Of a DNA stretch of 33,776 nucleotides, positions 1-8,724 are shown piece by piece. Where the stretch lies: positions 1-33,776 of the forward strand of contig NZ_VKJP01000030.1 in NCBI RefSeq assembly GCF_007280575.1, given 5' to 3'. Within the stretch, counting starts at the first letter, position 1. Each line of letters starts with the position of its first letter. The DNA is from Streptomyces benahoarensis (GTDB taxonomy: Bacteria; Actinomycetota; Actinomycetes; Streptomycetales; Streptomycetaceae). Both the position numbers and the translations under genes were made by a program. The notes beneath the pieces are model-generated. The model was not told the origin of the DNA. It worked only from the letters and a program-made list of their open reading frames with translations, and did not search any database.

Positions 1-5
1 TTAAG

Positions 6-38
6 TCGTCGGCAGCGTCAGATGTGTATAAGATACAG
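6..38 (+). other. Illumina Nextera read-1 adapter remnant (not biological)
   Basis: These 33 bases match the Nextera transposase read-1 adapter, which starts TCGTCGGCAGCGTC and ends in the mosaic end, except for one base (T at 34 where the adapter has G). The match is from memory of the adapter sequence. Genomic sequence begins at about 39. The adapter supplies a spurious stop codon and the last few residues of the minus-strand frame that enters it. Confidence 0.96.
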
Positions 39-650
39 CCGTACCCCCAACTGGGCCGCGAACGACGGTGCCAGGTCGAGGAGTTGGGCGGGGCTGATCA
101 CGGCGCCCGCGAGGCTGTCGATGCCGCGGGTGACGTCGAGGGCGGCCGCGCCCCGCAGGTCGACGTCCTTCATGCGTGCGCCGGTGAAGTCCGCGCGGGC
201 GACCGTGCAGTCCTCGAAGGTGACGCGTTCCAGCTCCGCGCCGGAGAAGTCCGGCTCGACCAGGACGCAGCCCTCGAACACCACGTCCCGCAGCTTCGCG
301 GTGCGCAGATTCGGGAAGTCGATCTTTCCGCCGCGCACCACGACCCGTTCCAGCACCGCGCCGTGCAGCTGCGTACCGCCCAGCCGGGCGTCGGTCACCT
401 CCACATCGCGCAGCGACGCCTGCGACAGGTCCGTGCCCACGCCCCGTATGCCGGTCAGTACGGTGTCGATGAACCGCGCGCGGTTCAGCTCCGTCTCGTC
501 GAGGGCGCAGCGGCGGAGCGCGCAGTCCATGAACCGGGCGCCGCGCGCCGACTGGCCCGCCGCGTCGACGTCCGTGAACTCCAGCCCGTCGTAGTCCCCT
601 TCGGGCTCCAGCTCACCGCCGTCGTACGCCGCCAGCTCGGGCAGTCTCAC
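39..650 (-). CDS. Pentapeptide-repeat protein, 3' end cut off by the contig edge
   Basis: The protein has degenerate A(D/N)LXX-type repeats across most of its length, for example ADFTGARMKDVDLRGA and LSQASLRDVEV, which normally fold into a right-handed beta-helix. About 200 residues are visible before the frame runs into adapter, so the true C-terminus is unknown. The start is uncertain: GTG at 650 (VRLPELAAYDG) or GTG at 665 both fit, and codons further upstream read as arginine-rich non-coding sequence. No enzymatic motif is visible. Members of this family range from gyrase-protecting proteins to proteins of unknown role, so no specific function is assigned. It lies downstream of the M24 peptidase gene on the same strand, about 460 bp away, so it is probably a separate unit. 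Confidence 0.75.
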
Positions 651-1109
651 CTCCGCCCGGCGCACCGCCCGGACCGTCCCCGTACGCCGCCCTGCCACGC
701 TCCACCGCCTTCCGTCCGCCGCCACCGCGCCCGCGGCCCGCCGCCGGGCGCGGCGACACCCCCGTGCCCGCCGCGGCCGGACGACCGGCCGCGCGCACCG
801 TGCGTGCGCCAACCGTCATCTGCACACCCATCGTGAACCACACCACTGACAATGCCCGCCGACCGCCGCTCCCCGCAGCGCCGTTCGCCCGCTCCCACCG
901 GCCCCGGCACCCACTCCGACCTGCGAAGAAGCCGCGCGAAAAGTCATTTCGGGCCTCCCCGGGGGCCGCGGTGCCGCCGTCCGGGCCCGGCCGCCCGGCC
1001 GCCCGCCCCGTTCGAGGGAACGCCGGGCCCCACCGCGCACCCCGTGCCCGCAGCGCCGGAGGGCCACCGCGCACCCGCGACGGCCCCGCGCCCCTACCGC
1101 CGACGGGCC
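651..1109. other. Intergenic stretch, no gene seen
   Basis: About 460 bp of GC-rich sequence lies between two minus-strand genes. The open frames crossing it are compositional and show no conserved domain. No clear intrinsic terminator with a T-run and no recognisable promoter was found. Confidence 0.5.
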
Positions 1110-2225
1110 CTACCGCACCAGCGCCATCCCGTGCTCCGTGGTGTTGAGGCGGCGGCCGCCCGTCTCCGTGCACGTGACGATGTCCTCGATGCGTACGCCG
1201 AAGCGGCCCTGCAGGTAGATGCCGGGCTCGATCGAGAAGCACATGCCGGGGACGAGGGGCAGATGCTCGCCCTCCACCAGGTACGGCGGTTCGTGGGTGG
1301 TGACGCCGATGCCGTGGCCGGTGCGGTGGATGAAGTACTCGCCGTATCCGGCGGCCTTGATCACCTGACGGGCGACGCGGTCGATCTCCTGGCACGCCAC
1401 CCCGGGGCGCACCGCCTCGAACGCCGCCTGCTGCGCCTCGCGGACGATGTCGTGCACCTTTCGTTCCTCGGCGGTCGGCTCGCCGACGTGGACGGTGCGG
1501 GTGGTGTCGGAGCCGTAGCCGTCCTTGAGGCCGCCGAAGTCGAGCACGACCATGTCGCCGTCCTGGATCAGCCGGTCGCCCGCCTCGTGGTGCGGGTTGG
1601 CGCCGTTGGGGCCGGAGCCGACGATGGTGAAGTCGACCTGGCTGTGGCCGTGCCGGACCAGCAACCTGCTGAGGTCGGCGGCCACCTCGCGCTCGCGGCG
1701 GCCGGCGAACGGCAGGCCCAGGATGTCGTCGTACGTCGCATCGGCCGCGGCGCCCGCCGCCGCCAGCCGCTCCACCTCGTACGCGTCCTTCACGGCCCGC
1801 AGCATCGGCAGCACCTCGGAGAGCGCGCCGTAGCCGCTGTCCGGCAGGGTCCGCTGGAGCCCGAGGAGGTGCAGCGCCCAGGTGGCGTCCGAGACGCCGT
1901 AACGGCCCTTCGGGTCGAGCCACTTCGCGAGCTCCCCGTAGGGGTCGGTGCCGTCGCGCCACCCGGTGACGTCCAGGGCACCGGCGCCCGGGGCGGCCTC
2001 GGCGTCCGGCCGCTCCAGGGCGGGCACCAGCAGTCGCGGCCGGGCGCCGGCGGCGAGGACGAGGGCGGTCAGCCGCTCCGTGACCGCCGTGACGTGGTAG
2101 CCGCACAGCCAGCCCAGGTCCGGGCCCGGCGTCACGATCAGGCCGTCGAGCCCCTCCGCGGCGGCCGCGGCGGCGGCCCGTTCCATCCGTCGCTCGTACG
2201 CGTCACGGGTCAGGGAAGTCACCAT
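1110..2225 (-). CDS. M24-family Xaa-Pro aminopeptidase-like metallopeptidase
   Basis: This 371-residue protein has a creatinase-like N-terminal domain (about 1-145) followed by a pita-bread M24 catalytic domain (about 150-371). The dinuclear metal ligands of the family are all visible: D229 (VVLDFGG), D240 (SDTTRT), H304 (TGHGIG), E333 (SIEPGIY) and E347 (RIEDIV). M24B enzymes remove N-terminal residues preceding proline and act in the cytoplasm on short peptides; the exact substrate cannot be read from sequence. The ATG at 2225 is preferred because the Creatinase_N domain begins directly after it, while the frame upstream is low-complexity. The gene stands alone, with 183 bp to the VOC gene upstream. 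Confidence 0.93.
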   Translation of the reverse strand: MVTSLTRDAYERRMERAAAAAAAEGLDGLIVTPGPDLGWLCGYHVTAVTERLTALVLAAGARPRLLVPALERPDAEAAPGAGALDVTGWRDGTDPYGELAKWLDPKGRYGVSDATWALHLLGLQRTLPDSGYGALSEVLPMLRAVKDAYEVERLAAAGAAADATYDDILGLPFAGRREREVAADLSRLLVRHGHSQVDFTIVGSGPNGANPHHEAGDRLIQDGDMVVLDFGGLKDGYGSDTTRTVHVGEPTAEERKVHDIVREAQQAAFEAVRPGVACQEIDRVARQVIKAAGYGEYFIHRTGHGIGVTTHEPPYLVEGEHLPLVPGMCFSIEPGIYLQGRFGVRIEDIVTCTETGGRRLNTTEHGMALVR

Positions 2226-2408
2226 GGCCGCAATGTACGCCCGCCGCTCCGGCGCCCGCACCCGCTCCGGGCGGACTGCCTCCGGGGGCGCCACCCACCG
2301 GCCACCGGCGCGAACGCCCCGCCCGCGCGCCCGGCGCACCCGCCGGGCAATGCGCCCGCGGGCGCGGGCCCCGGCACCCCGCCACGGCCCGCGCCCGCGG
2401 GTATCTCC

Positions 2409-2819
2409 CTACGCCTTCGGCTGGGTGAAGCGGAGGTTGTTGCCGAAGGGGTCGCGCAGCCCGCAGTCCGTCCCGTACGGGCGCTCCGTCGGCTCCTGGG
2501 TGAACTCGACGCCCCGCTCCCGGAGCGTCTCGTAGGTCTTGCGGCAGTCGTCGGTGGTGAGGATGAGCCAGCCGCCCATCGCCCCCTTGGTGACCAGGTC
2601 ACGGACCTGCGCGGCCGTCTCCTCGGACATCGCCGGGGCGCCCGGCTTCTCCAGGAGGATCTGCCGCTCCGGGTGGCCGGGAACGGCGACGGTCAGCCAC
2701 CGCATGAATCCCATGTCGATGTCGGCGGTGACCTCCAGGCCGAGGGTGCCGACGTAGAAGTCGAGGGCTTCGTCCTGGTCGAGGACGTAGAGCTGCGAGT
2801 GCGTGATGGCGTGGAACAT
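2409..2819 (-). CDS. VOC-superfamily (glyoxalase/bleomycin-resistance fold) protein
   Basis: The 136-residue protein has the paired beta-alpha-beta-beta-beta pattern of vicinal-oxygen-chelate proteins. It opens with FHAITHSQLYVLDQDEALDF and closes with the typical GLRDPFGNNLRFTQ strand. The family includes glyoxalases, extradiol dioxygenases and drug-binding proteins; the substrate here is unknown. It lies 97 bp downstream of an AraC-type regulator on the same strand, a pairing I recall as common in Streptomyces, which suggests that the regulator controls it or that the two are co-transcribed. The ATG at 2819 is where family similarity begins; the frame extends upstream without recognisable homology. 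Confidence 0.92.
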   Translation of the reverse strand: MFHAITHSQLYVLDQDEALDFYVGTLGLEVTADIDMGFMRWLTVAVPGHPERQILLEKPGAPAMSEETAAQVRDLVTKGAMGGWLILTTDDCRKTYETLRERGVEFTQEPTERPYGTDCGLRDPFGNNLRFTQPKA

Positions 2820-2916
2820 GTCCCTCAACCTATGTGCGGGACCGGCCGAAAACTTCTCTGAAACTGCTCTCTTACGGACGCCGCGCACCGCTTCCCCGGG
2901 GGCGGGCGGGTGCCCC

Positions 2917-3309
2917 TCACCCGTTGGGCCGCGTCCACGCCATGGTGAAACACGTCGGCACACCCGCCGCCACCGCTTCCTTGCGGTACGTCCGCGGCGA
3001 CCGTCCGACGATCTCGCGGAACGTCCGGCTGAACGTGCCGAGGCTGCCGAACCCGACCTCGTAGCAGACGTCCGTGACGCTGCGGTCGGTCTCCCGGAGC
3101 AGGAACATCGCCCGCTCGACCCGGCGTCGCTGCAGGTAGCGGTGGGGTGTCTCGCCGAAGGTGGCCCGGAAGGTCCGGGCGAAGTGCGCCGGCGACACGT
3201 GCGCGATCCGCGCCAGCGCCGGTACGTCCAACGGCCGCGCGTACGCACGGTCCATCGCGTCCCGCGCCCGCAAGATGCGCCGATTGCGCTCCTCCACCGC
3301 TTCGTTCAC
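2917..3309 (-). CDS. AraC-family transcriptional regulator (DNA-binding domain only)
   Basis: The 130 residues correspond to the double helix-turn-helix domain of AraC/XylS proteins. The first HTH is around 28-50 (LARIAHVSPAHFARTFRATF) and the second around 75-100 (VTDVCYEVGFGSLGTFSRTF), followed by the conserved GRSPRTYR segment. There is no sensory or effector-binding domain, so it resembles short MarA/SoxS-like members, which work by abundance or by recruitment. The start is GTG at 3309 with only a weak purine-rich tract upstream. It probably controls the adjacent VOC gene (inference). It is divergent from the membrane-protein gene at 3425, whose promoter lies in the 115-bp gap. Confidence 0.93.
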   Translation of the reverse strand: MNEAVEERNRRILRARDAMDRAYARPLDVPALARIAHVSPAHFARTFRATFGETPHRYLQRRRVERAMFLLRETDRSVTDVCYEVGFGSLGTFSRTFREIVGRSPRTYRKEAVAAGVPTCFTMAWTRPNG

Positions 3310-3382
3310 GCCGCCATCAGACCACGGGCGCTCCCCCGGGTGCGGGCCCGGGGAGCGGCCCCCCCCGGGGCAGCGGAGAGGT

Positions 3383-3401
3383 GTTCAGGATGTGTTCAGG
3401 A
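3383..3401 (+). promoter_or_regulatory. Direct-repeat operator-like element, GTTCAGGA x2 with 11-bp period
   Basis: GTTCAGGA occurs at 3383-3390 and 3394-3401, start to start 11 bp, which is the spacing expected for head-to-tail binding of OmpR/PhoB-type regulators. The same pair recurs exactly 900 bp downstream in front of the paralogous gene. A plausible -10 (CACGGT, 3411-3416) places transcription start near the ATG at 3425. That ATG has no Shine-Dalgarno, so a leaderless message is likely. The OmpR-type regulator encoded at 6695-7360 is the obvious candidate ligand. Confidence 0.7.
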
Positions 3402-3424
3402 CACGGGTGGCACGGTCGGGCACC

Positions 3425-4264
3425 ATGACTGCTGAAATCCCCGGAGCCGTCGAGGCCCCCGAGCCGACCGGCGCAGCCCCCGTACGCCCCCGCCCTCGTC
3501 CGCACCGGAACAAGGTCCCCGAAGTCACCCCGTACTTCTGGGTGATCAAGGTCCTGTGCACCACGGTCGGCGAGACGGCCGCGGACCTTCTGAACGAGAA
3601 GCTGGGGCTCGGGCTGACCGGAGTGTCGCTGCTGATGAGCGCGGTGCTCGTCGGGGTGCTCGTGGCACAGTTCCGCACCGCCGCCTACCGGCCCGGCGTC
3701 TACTGGTCGGCCGTGGCGATGATCAGCGTCGTCGGCACTCTGCTCAGCGACAACCTCACCGACAACCTCGGCGTCCCCCTGGAAACCTCCACCGTCGCCT
3801 TCGCGCTCGTGCTCGGAGCGGTGTTCGCCGTCTGGTTCCGCAGCGAGCGGACGCTGTCCATCCACCACATCGACAGCACCCGCCGCGAGTCCTTCTACTG
3901 GCTCGCGGTGCTGTTCACCTTCGCCCTGGGCACCGCCGCGGGTGACCTGGTCGCCGAACGCCTGGACCTGGGGTACTCGCTCTCCGCCGTGCTGTTCGCC
4001 GCCGCCCTCGCCGTGGTGGCGGCGGCGCGCTCCCTCGGCCTGGGCGCGGTGGGGAGCTTCTGGACCGCCTACATCCTGACCCGGCCGCTGGGCGCGTCCC
4101 TCGGGGACTACCTCTCGCAGCCGACCACCGACGGCGGGCTCGGCATGGGGACCGTGATCACGAGTGTGCTGTTCCTGGCGGTCATTCTGGGCCTGGTGGT
4201 GTTCTTGACCGTGACCCGGCGGGATGTCTCCGGGCCGGGGCGCGGCACTCCGCAGCAGGGCTGA
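3425..4264 (+). CDS. Multi-pass membrane protein, COG4705-like, copy 1
   Basis: This 279-residue protein has a proline-rich N-terminal tail (1-30), the block VPEVTPYFWVIKVLCTTVGE, and about eight hydrophobic helices. A short motif recurs four times near the start of successive helix pairs: GETAAD (49-54), GTLLSD (104-109), GTAAGD (169-174) and GASLGD (223-228), each ending in Asp within or beside a membrane helix. This suggests an internally duplicated channel or transporter, but I know of no established function for these uncharacterised membrane-anchored proteins. It is followed by a paralogue at 4393 and lies opposite a two-component system. The ATG at 3425 lacks a Shine-Dalgarno and is probably leaderless. 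Confidence 0.88.
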   Translation: MTAEIPGAVEAPEPTGAAPVRPRPRPHRNKVPEVTPYFWVIKVLCTTVGETAADLLNEKLGLGLTGVSLLMSAVLVGVLVAQFRTAAYRPGVYWSAVAMISVVGTLLSDNLTDNLGVPLETSTVAFALVLGAVFAVWFRSERTLSIHHIDSTRRESFYWLAVLFTFALGTAAGDLVAERLDLGYSLSAVLFAAALAVVAAARSLGLGAVGSFWTAYILTRPLGASLGDYLSQPTTDGGLGMGTVITSVLFLAVILGLVVFLTVTRRDVSGPGRGTPQQG

Positions 4265-4282
4265 GGACGGGCCTGCGGCGGC

Positions 4283-4301
4283 GTTCAGGATGTGTTCAGG
4301 A
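4283..4301 (+). promoter_or_regulatory. Second copy of the GTTCAGGA direct-repeat element
   Basis: GTTCAGGA at 4283-4290 and 4294-4301 repeats the 3383-3401 element with the same 11-bp period. The following sequence is also similar (GGGTCGGG at 4313-4320 against CGGTCGGG at 3413-3420). The conservation extends to the position aligning with the first gene's start codon (4325). It implies that the two paralogues are switched on together by the same regulator although each has its own promoter. Confidence 0.7.
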
Positions 4302-4392
4302 AGCGGCTGGGAGGGTCGGGCGGCGTGTGCCGTCACCGCCGCGGATGACGGCGCGGGCGCCCCCTGTCGCCATTTCCCCGGAGAGTTCGAAA

Positions 4393-5283
4393 GTGGAAAA
4401 CCCTCAAGCCCTGACCGGTCCGGACGCCGTCGTCACCGCCTCGCCGCCGAGGTCCGCGGCGCCCGCCGCCGCTCCCGCGACGAAGAAACTGCCGGAGGTC
4501 ACCCCGGCTTTCTGGATCATGAAGATCGCCGCGACGACCCTCGGCGAAACGGCCGGTGACCTCTTCGCCCAGACCCTCAAGCTGGGCTACTTCCTCACCA
4601 CCGTCGTCCTGTTCCTGATCTTCGTGGTCACGCTTGCCGTACAGCTCAGGTCCCGGCGCTACAACCCGTTCTTCTACTGGACCGTCATCCTGTCCACCAG
4701 CACGGCCGGCACGACGATGTCCGACTTCATGAACCGGGACGCGAGCGCCAAGTACCTCTCCGGCGGGGCCACTTCGCTCGGCTGGGGGCCGCAGGGGCTG
4801 GGCCTGGGGTACCCGGCCGGAGCCGCGATCCTGATCACGCTTCTCCTCGCCGTCTTCGGCGTCTGGAAGAGCACCGGGCTGACGTTCTCCCTCCGCGACA
4901 TCGTCACCTTCCGCGCGGAGGCGCTGTTCTGGGCGGCGATCCTGGTGTCGAACACGCTCGGCACCTCGATGGGCGACTTCCTGTCCGACAGCTCCGGGCT
5001 CGGCTACGCGGGCGGCGCCCTCCTCGTCACCGGTGCGCTCGCCGTGCTCGTGGCCCTGATGCGGGTGCCCGCCGTGCCGAACGTGCTGTTGTTCTGGATC
5101 GCCTTCGTCCTCACCCGGCCTCTCGGAGCGACCGCCGGCGACTTCCTCACCAAGCCGCTCGCCAAGGGCGGGCTGGACCTCGGCACGGCGGGTTCGTCGG
5201 CCGTGCTCCTCGCCGCCCTGATCGGCTTCACCGTCCACGCACAGCTGCGTGAGCGGCGCGGCGCCGTCTCCCTGGAGCAGTGA
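4393..5283 (+). CDS. Multi-pass membrane protein, COG4705-like, copy 2
   Basis: This is a 296-residue paralogue of the preceding gene with the same LPEVTPAFWIMK opening. Its four repeated motifs are GETAGD (51-56), GTTMSD (106-111), GTSMGD (190-195) and GATAGD (245-250). An insertion relative to copy 1 (about 117-137) follows the second motif. GTG at 4393 is chosen because GGAGAG at 4380-4385 lies 7 nt upstream; a GTG at 4327 in the same frame is possible if translation is leaderless. Two tandem paralogues with separate but matching promoters suggest a heteromeric complex or two substrate variants (inference). The gene converges with the sensor-kinase gene ending at 5310. Confidence 0.87.
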   Translation: MENPQALTGPDAVVTASPPRSAAPAAAPATKKLPEVTPAFWIMKIAATTLGETAGDLFAQTLKLGYFLTTVVLFLIFVVTLAVQLRSRRYNPFFYWTVILSTSTAGTTMSDFMNRDASAKYLSGGATSLGWGPQGLGLGYPAGAAILITLLLAVFGVWKSTGLTFSLRDIVTFRAEALFWAAILVSNTLGTSMGDFLSDSSGLGYAGGALLVTGALAVLVALMRVPAVPNVLLFWIAFVLTRPLGATAGDFLTKPLAKGGLDLGTAGSSAVLLAALIGFTVHAQLRERRGAVSLEQ

Positions 5284-5287
5284 CGGC

Positions 5288-5322
5288 GCCCGGGGGCGGG
5301 CCGTCCCGGTCAGCCCCCGGGC
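5288..5322. terminator. Possible bidirectional hairpin between convergent genes
   Basis: GCCCGGGGGC (5288-5297) pairs perfectly with GCCCCCGGGC (5313-5322). The right arm overlaps the last codons and stop of the sensor-kinase gene. There is no T-run, so it would be an atypical actinomycete-style terminator. Confidence 0.45.
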
Positions 5323-6698
5323 AGGGTGACCACGAACCGCGCCCCGGATGGGCACCCGGCGTCGTGGGCCACCTCGCCGCCCGCGGCGCGGGCGAGGCGC
5401 CGCGCGAGCGCCAGGCCCAGGCCCGCGCCGCCGTGTCCGTCCTCCGGATCGGCCCGGCTGCCCGGCCGGAACAGCTCGGCGACGAAGGCGGGCGGGACCC
5501 CGGGGCCGTCGTCGCCGACCTCCACGCGGGTGACGCCGTCCGCCCGTCCGACCCGGATGCCGACCTGGGTGCGCGCGTACCGCAGGGCGTTGTCGGCCAG
5601 CGGGCCGACGATGCGTTCCAGCAACGGGGCGGGCACCCCGGCCACCGCCGCGTCCGGGCCGGTGACCGTGACGGCGGGCCCGTCCGGGAGGGTGAGCCGG
5701 TCCGCGAGCCGCCGCAGCGTGGCCACGGCGTCGGCGGTCCCGGGGGCGGCGCGGGCGGTGGCGCGCGCGTCGTCGAGGAGGGTGTCGCAGATGGACCGCA
5801 TGGAGTCGGCCGCGTCGGCGAGGACCGCGTGCGTCGCCGAGGTCTCGGCGGCGGAGCGCGGACGCGCCCGCCACCAGTCGAGTTCGGCGGTGATCCGCGC
5901 GAGGGGGGTGCGCAGTTCGTGGGACAGCTCCCTGGTGAGCTGCTGTTCATGGCGGAGTACGGCGCGGATACGGTCCAGCAGCTCGTCCAGGGAGGCACCG
6001 AGCCGCGCCAGCTCGGCGGGGCGGCCGGTACCGGCCAGGCGGTGCGGGGAGGCGACCGCGCTCCGCCGGGTGGCCTGGTCGGTCATCACCGTCACGGGGC
6101 GCAGCGCCCGCCCCACGGCCAGCCAGGTCAGGACGTACGCGCCCGCCAGCACGGCGCCGTCCAGGGCGAGGGAGGCCCACAGCAGGGTGGCGGCCGAGGT
6201 GCGGTAGGGGGCGAGGTCCAGCGCGGCCACCACGGCGGCGGCGGGCCGGCCCGTCGCGCCGGTGTGGCCCACCGGGGCCGCGCACAGGCGTATCGGGGCC
6301 CCGGCGTCGAGTGCCGCGCACCGCTTGTCGCCGTGGGCGGCGAGGCGTACCGCGGCCCGGCTGAGCGGGGCACCGGCCGGGGCGGACGCGGGGTGCTCCA
6401 GGAGCCGGGGGCCCGCGTAGATCCACACGTTGGTGTCGAGCGGTGCGTCATCCGACGTCTCCAGGACGCGTACCGGGGTGTGGCGGGTGTCGACGGTGGC
6501 GGCCACCGCGGCGACCCGGGTGTGCAATTCGTCGTCCGCCTGCTGTTGGAGGTGGTGGCGGACGACCACGTTGCACACGACGGTGAGCAGCACCATGACC
6601 GACGCGGCGCAGGCCAGCGCCGCCAGGGACAGTCGTCCCCGCAGGGTGCGGGGACCGCGGCGGGAGCCCGCCGAGGCGGTCGGGGAGCGGCGGGTCAT
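5310..6698 (-). CDS. Sensor histidine kinase of a two-component system
   Basis: The 462-residue kinase has an N-terminal membrane helix (about 24-46), an extracytoplasmic sensor domain (about 47-165), a second helix (about 170-195), and HAMP, dimerisation and ATPase domains. The phospho-accepting H260 lies in SHELRTPLARI. The N-box is PLADNALRYA, the G1 box GDDGPG and the G2 box GGAGLGLAL. The sensor domain carries two cysteines (C127 and C139), which could form an external disulfide or bind metal; the signal is unknown. The gene overlaps the response regulator by 4 nt (ATGA), showing translational coupling. It converges on the twin membrane-protein genes, its likely targets. Confidence 0.95.
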   Translation of the reverse strand: MTRRSPTASAGSRRGPRTLRGRLSLAALACAASVMVLLTVVCNVVVRHHLQQQADDELHTRVAAVAATVDTRHTPVRVLETSDDAPLDTNVWIYAGPRLLEHPASAPAGAPLSRAAVRLAAHGDKRCAALDAGAPIRLCAAPVGHTGATGRPAAAVVAALDLAPYRTSAATLLWASLALDGAVLAGAYVLTWLAVGRALRPVTVMTDQATRRSAVASPHRLAGTGRPAELARLGASLDELLDRIRAVLRHEQQLTRELSHELRTPLARITAELDWWRARPRSAAETSATHAVLADAADSMRSICDTLLDDARATARAAPGTADAVATLRRLADRLTLPDGPAVTVTGPDAAVAGVPAPLLERIVGPLADNALRYARTQVGIRVGRADGVTRVEVGDDGPGVPPAFVAELFRPGSRADPEDGHGGAGLGLALARRLARAAGGEVAHDAGCPSGARFVVTLPGG

Positions 6699-7360
6699 GA
6701 CAGGCGGTGCCCGATACCGCGGGCGGTGCCGATCGTCTGGGCGCTGCCGGCGTCCCGGAGCTTGCGCCGCAGACGGCTCAGGTACTGGTCGAGGGTGTTG
6801 TCGCTGACCTGCGCGCCGGGCGGCCAGCCGGCACGGACCAGCTCCCGTCGGCGCACCACCGCCCCCGGTTCGGCCATCAGCGCGGCCAGCAGCCGGAACT
6901 CGGTGGGCGTCAGCGCCATCTCTACGCCCTGCACGGACAGGCCGTGGCGCACCGGGTCGAGGGCGAGATCACCGGTGGCGAGGCCGGCCGCGGCGCCGGA
7001 CCGCCGGAGGGCGGCCCGCAACCGCGCGGTGAGTTCGGCGAGATGGAACGGCTTGGGCAGATAGTCGTCGCCGCCCGAGGAGAACCCGCTCAGGCGGTCC
7101 GCGAGCCCGCCGTGCGCGGTGAGGAAGACGACCGGCCGGAGAAACCCGCGCGCCCGCATCGCCTGGCACACGTCCCGTCCGTCCGCGTCCGGGAGCCCGA
7201 TGTCCAGCACCACCGCGTCGACGTCTTCCCCGACGAGCCGCAGCGCACCGGCCCCGTCCCGGGCGGCGGCCGTCCCGAACCCCTCCTCCCGCAGCCCGCG
7301 CACCAGCACGTCACGCAGGGCGTGATCGTCCTCGACGACCAGGATCGTGGCGGTATGCAA
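6695..7360 (-). CDS. OmpR-family response regulator
   Basis: The 221-residue protein has a receiver domain (1-115) with acidic pocket E10/D11/D12, phospho-acceptor D53 (VVLDIGLPD), T81 and K103 (LPKPF). A winged-helix DNA-binding domain follows (about 130-221) with the typical LTPTEFRLLAALM and the C-terminal GIGHRLS hairpin. It is the partner of the kinase that overlaps it. Proteins of this class bind head-to-tail direct repeats with 10-11 bp period, matching the elements at 3383 and 4283. A perfect dyad at 7477-7494 lies upstream of its promoter region. Confidence 0.95.
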   Translation of the reverse strand: MHTATILVVEDDHALRDVLVRGLREEGFGTAAARDGAGALRLVGEDVDAVVLDIGLPDADGRDVCQAMRARGFLRPVVFLTAHGGLADRLSGFSSGGDDYLPKPFHLAELTARLRAALRRSGAAAGLATGDLALDPVRHGLSVQGVEMALTPTEFRLLAALMAEPGAVVRRRELVRAGWPPGAQVSDNTLDQYLSRLRRKLRDAGSAQTIGTARGIGHRLS

Positions 7361-7476
7361 CAGCGGTCACCTCACGGGCCCGGGCTCTGCCGCACCCCGT
7401 GGCACCGGAACGGCGGCGCCGCACACGGGCGGAACGGCCACGGACGACCGGGGACGGGCAGAATCTCCACAGCAAT

Positions 7477-7494
7477 GTCTACAGAACTGTAGAC
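7477..7494. promoter_or_regulatory. Perfect 8-2-8 dyad, candidate operator
   Basis: GTCTACAG (7477-7484) and CTGTAGAC (7487-7494) form a perfect inverted repeat with a 2-bp centre. It lies between the end of the rhodanese gene and the start of the response-regulator gene, about 117 bp upstream of the latter. The 2-bp centre argues against a terminator. The TACA...TGTA core resembles operators of BlaI/CopY-type winged-helix repressors, but no such gene is in this window. Confidence 0.5.
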
Positions 7495-7528
7495 GACTGC
7501 CCGGACCTTCCGCCCGCCCCGCTCCCCC

Positions 7529-8520
<992 letters not shown>

Positions 8521-8555
8521 GGGGAGCTACCCGGAGCCCGGCGGCCGAGCTTCCG

Positions 8556-8715
8556 GTGGCCACCGGGTTTCCCGTGGCCGTCGGGTCCCCTGTGGCCACC
8601 GGGTCTCCCGTGGCCGCCGGGTCACCGATGGCCGCCGGGTCGCCGCCGTCCGGTCGCTCAGCGGCGGCGTCCGTCCGATCAGCGGCGCCGTCCGGCCGAT
8701 CAGCGGCGTCCATCC
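8556..8715. repeat. Minisatellite: five 18-bp units followed by three of about 21 bp
   Basis: Units of 18 bp (consensus GTGGCCACCGGGTCTCCC) run at 8556-8573, 8574-8591, 8592-8609, 8610-8627 and 8628-8645. Three units built on GATCAGCGGCGCCGTCCGGCC follow at 8656-8715. The array fills the space between the convergent repressor and permease genes. It is probably non-coding, although a plus-strand frame reads through it. Confidence 0.75.
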
Positions 8716-8724
8716 GATCGAGCC

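Noticed and set aside
852..2861. Long plus-strand open frame (669 codons) opposite the peptidase gene
   Set aside because: It is antisense to a gene with all catalytic residues intact, is rich in Arg/Gly/Ala/Pro, and crosses a gene boundary: a GC-skew artefact. The same applies to other long antisense frames, such as 4333-5874 and 5280-7064.
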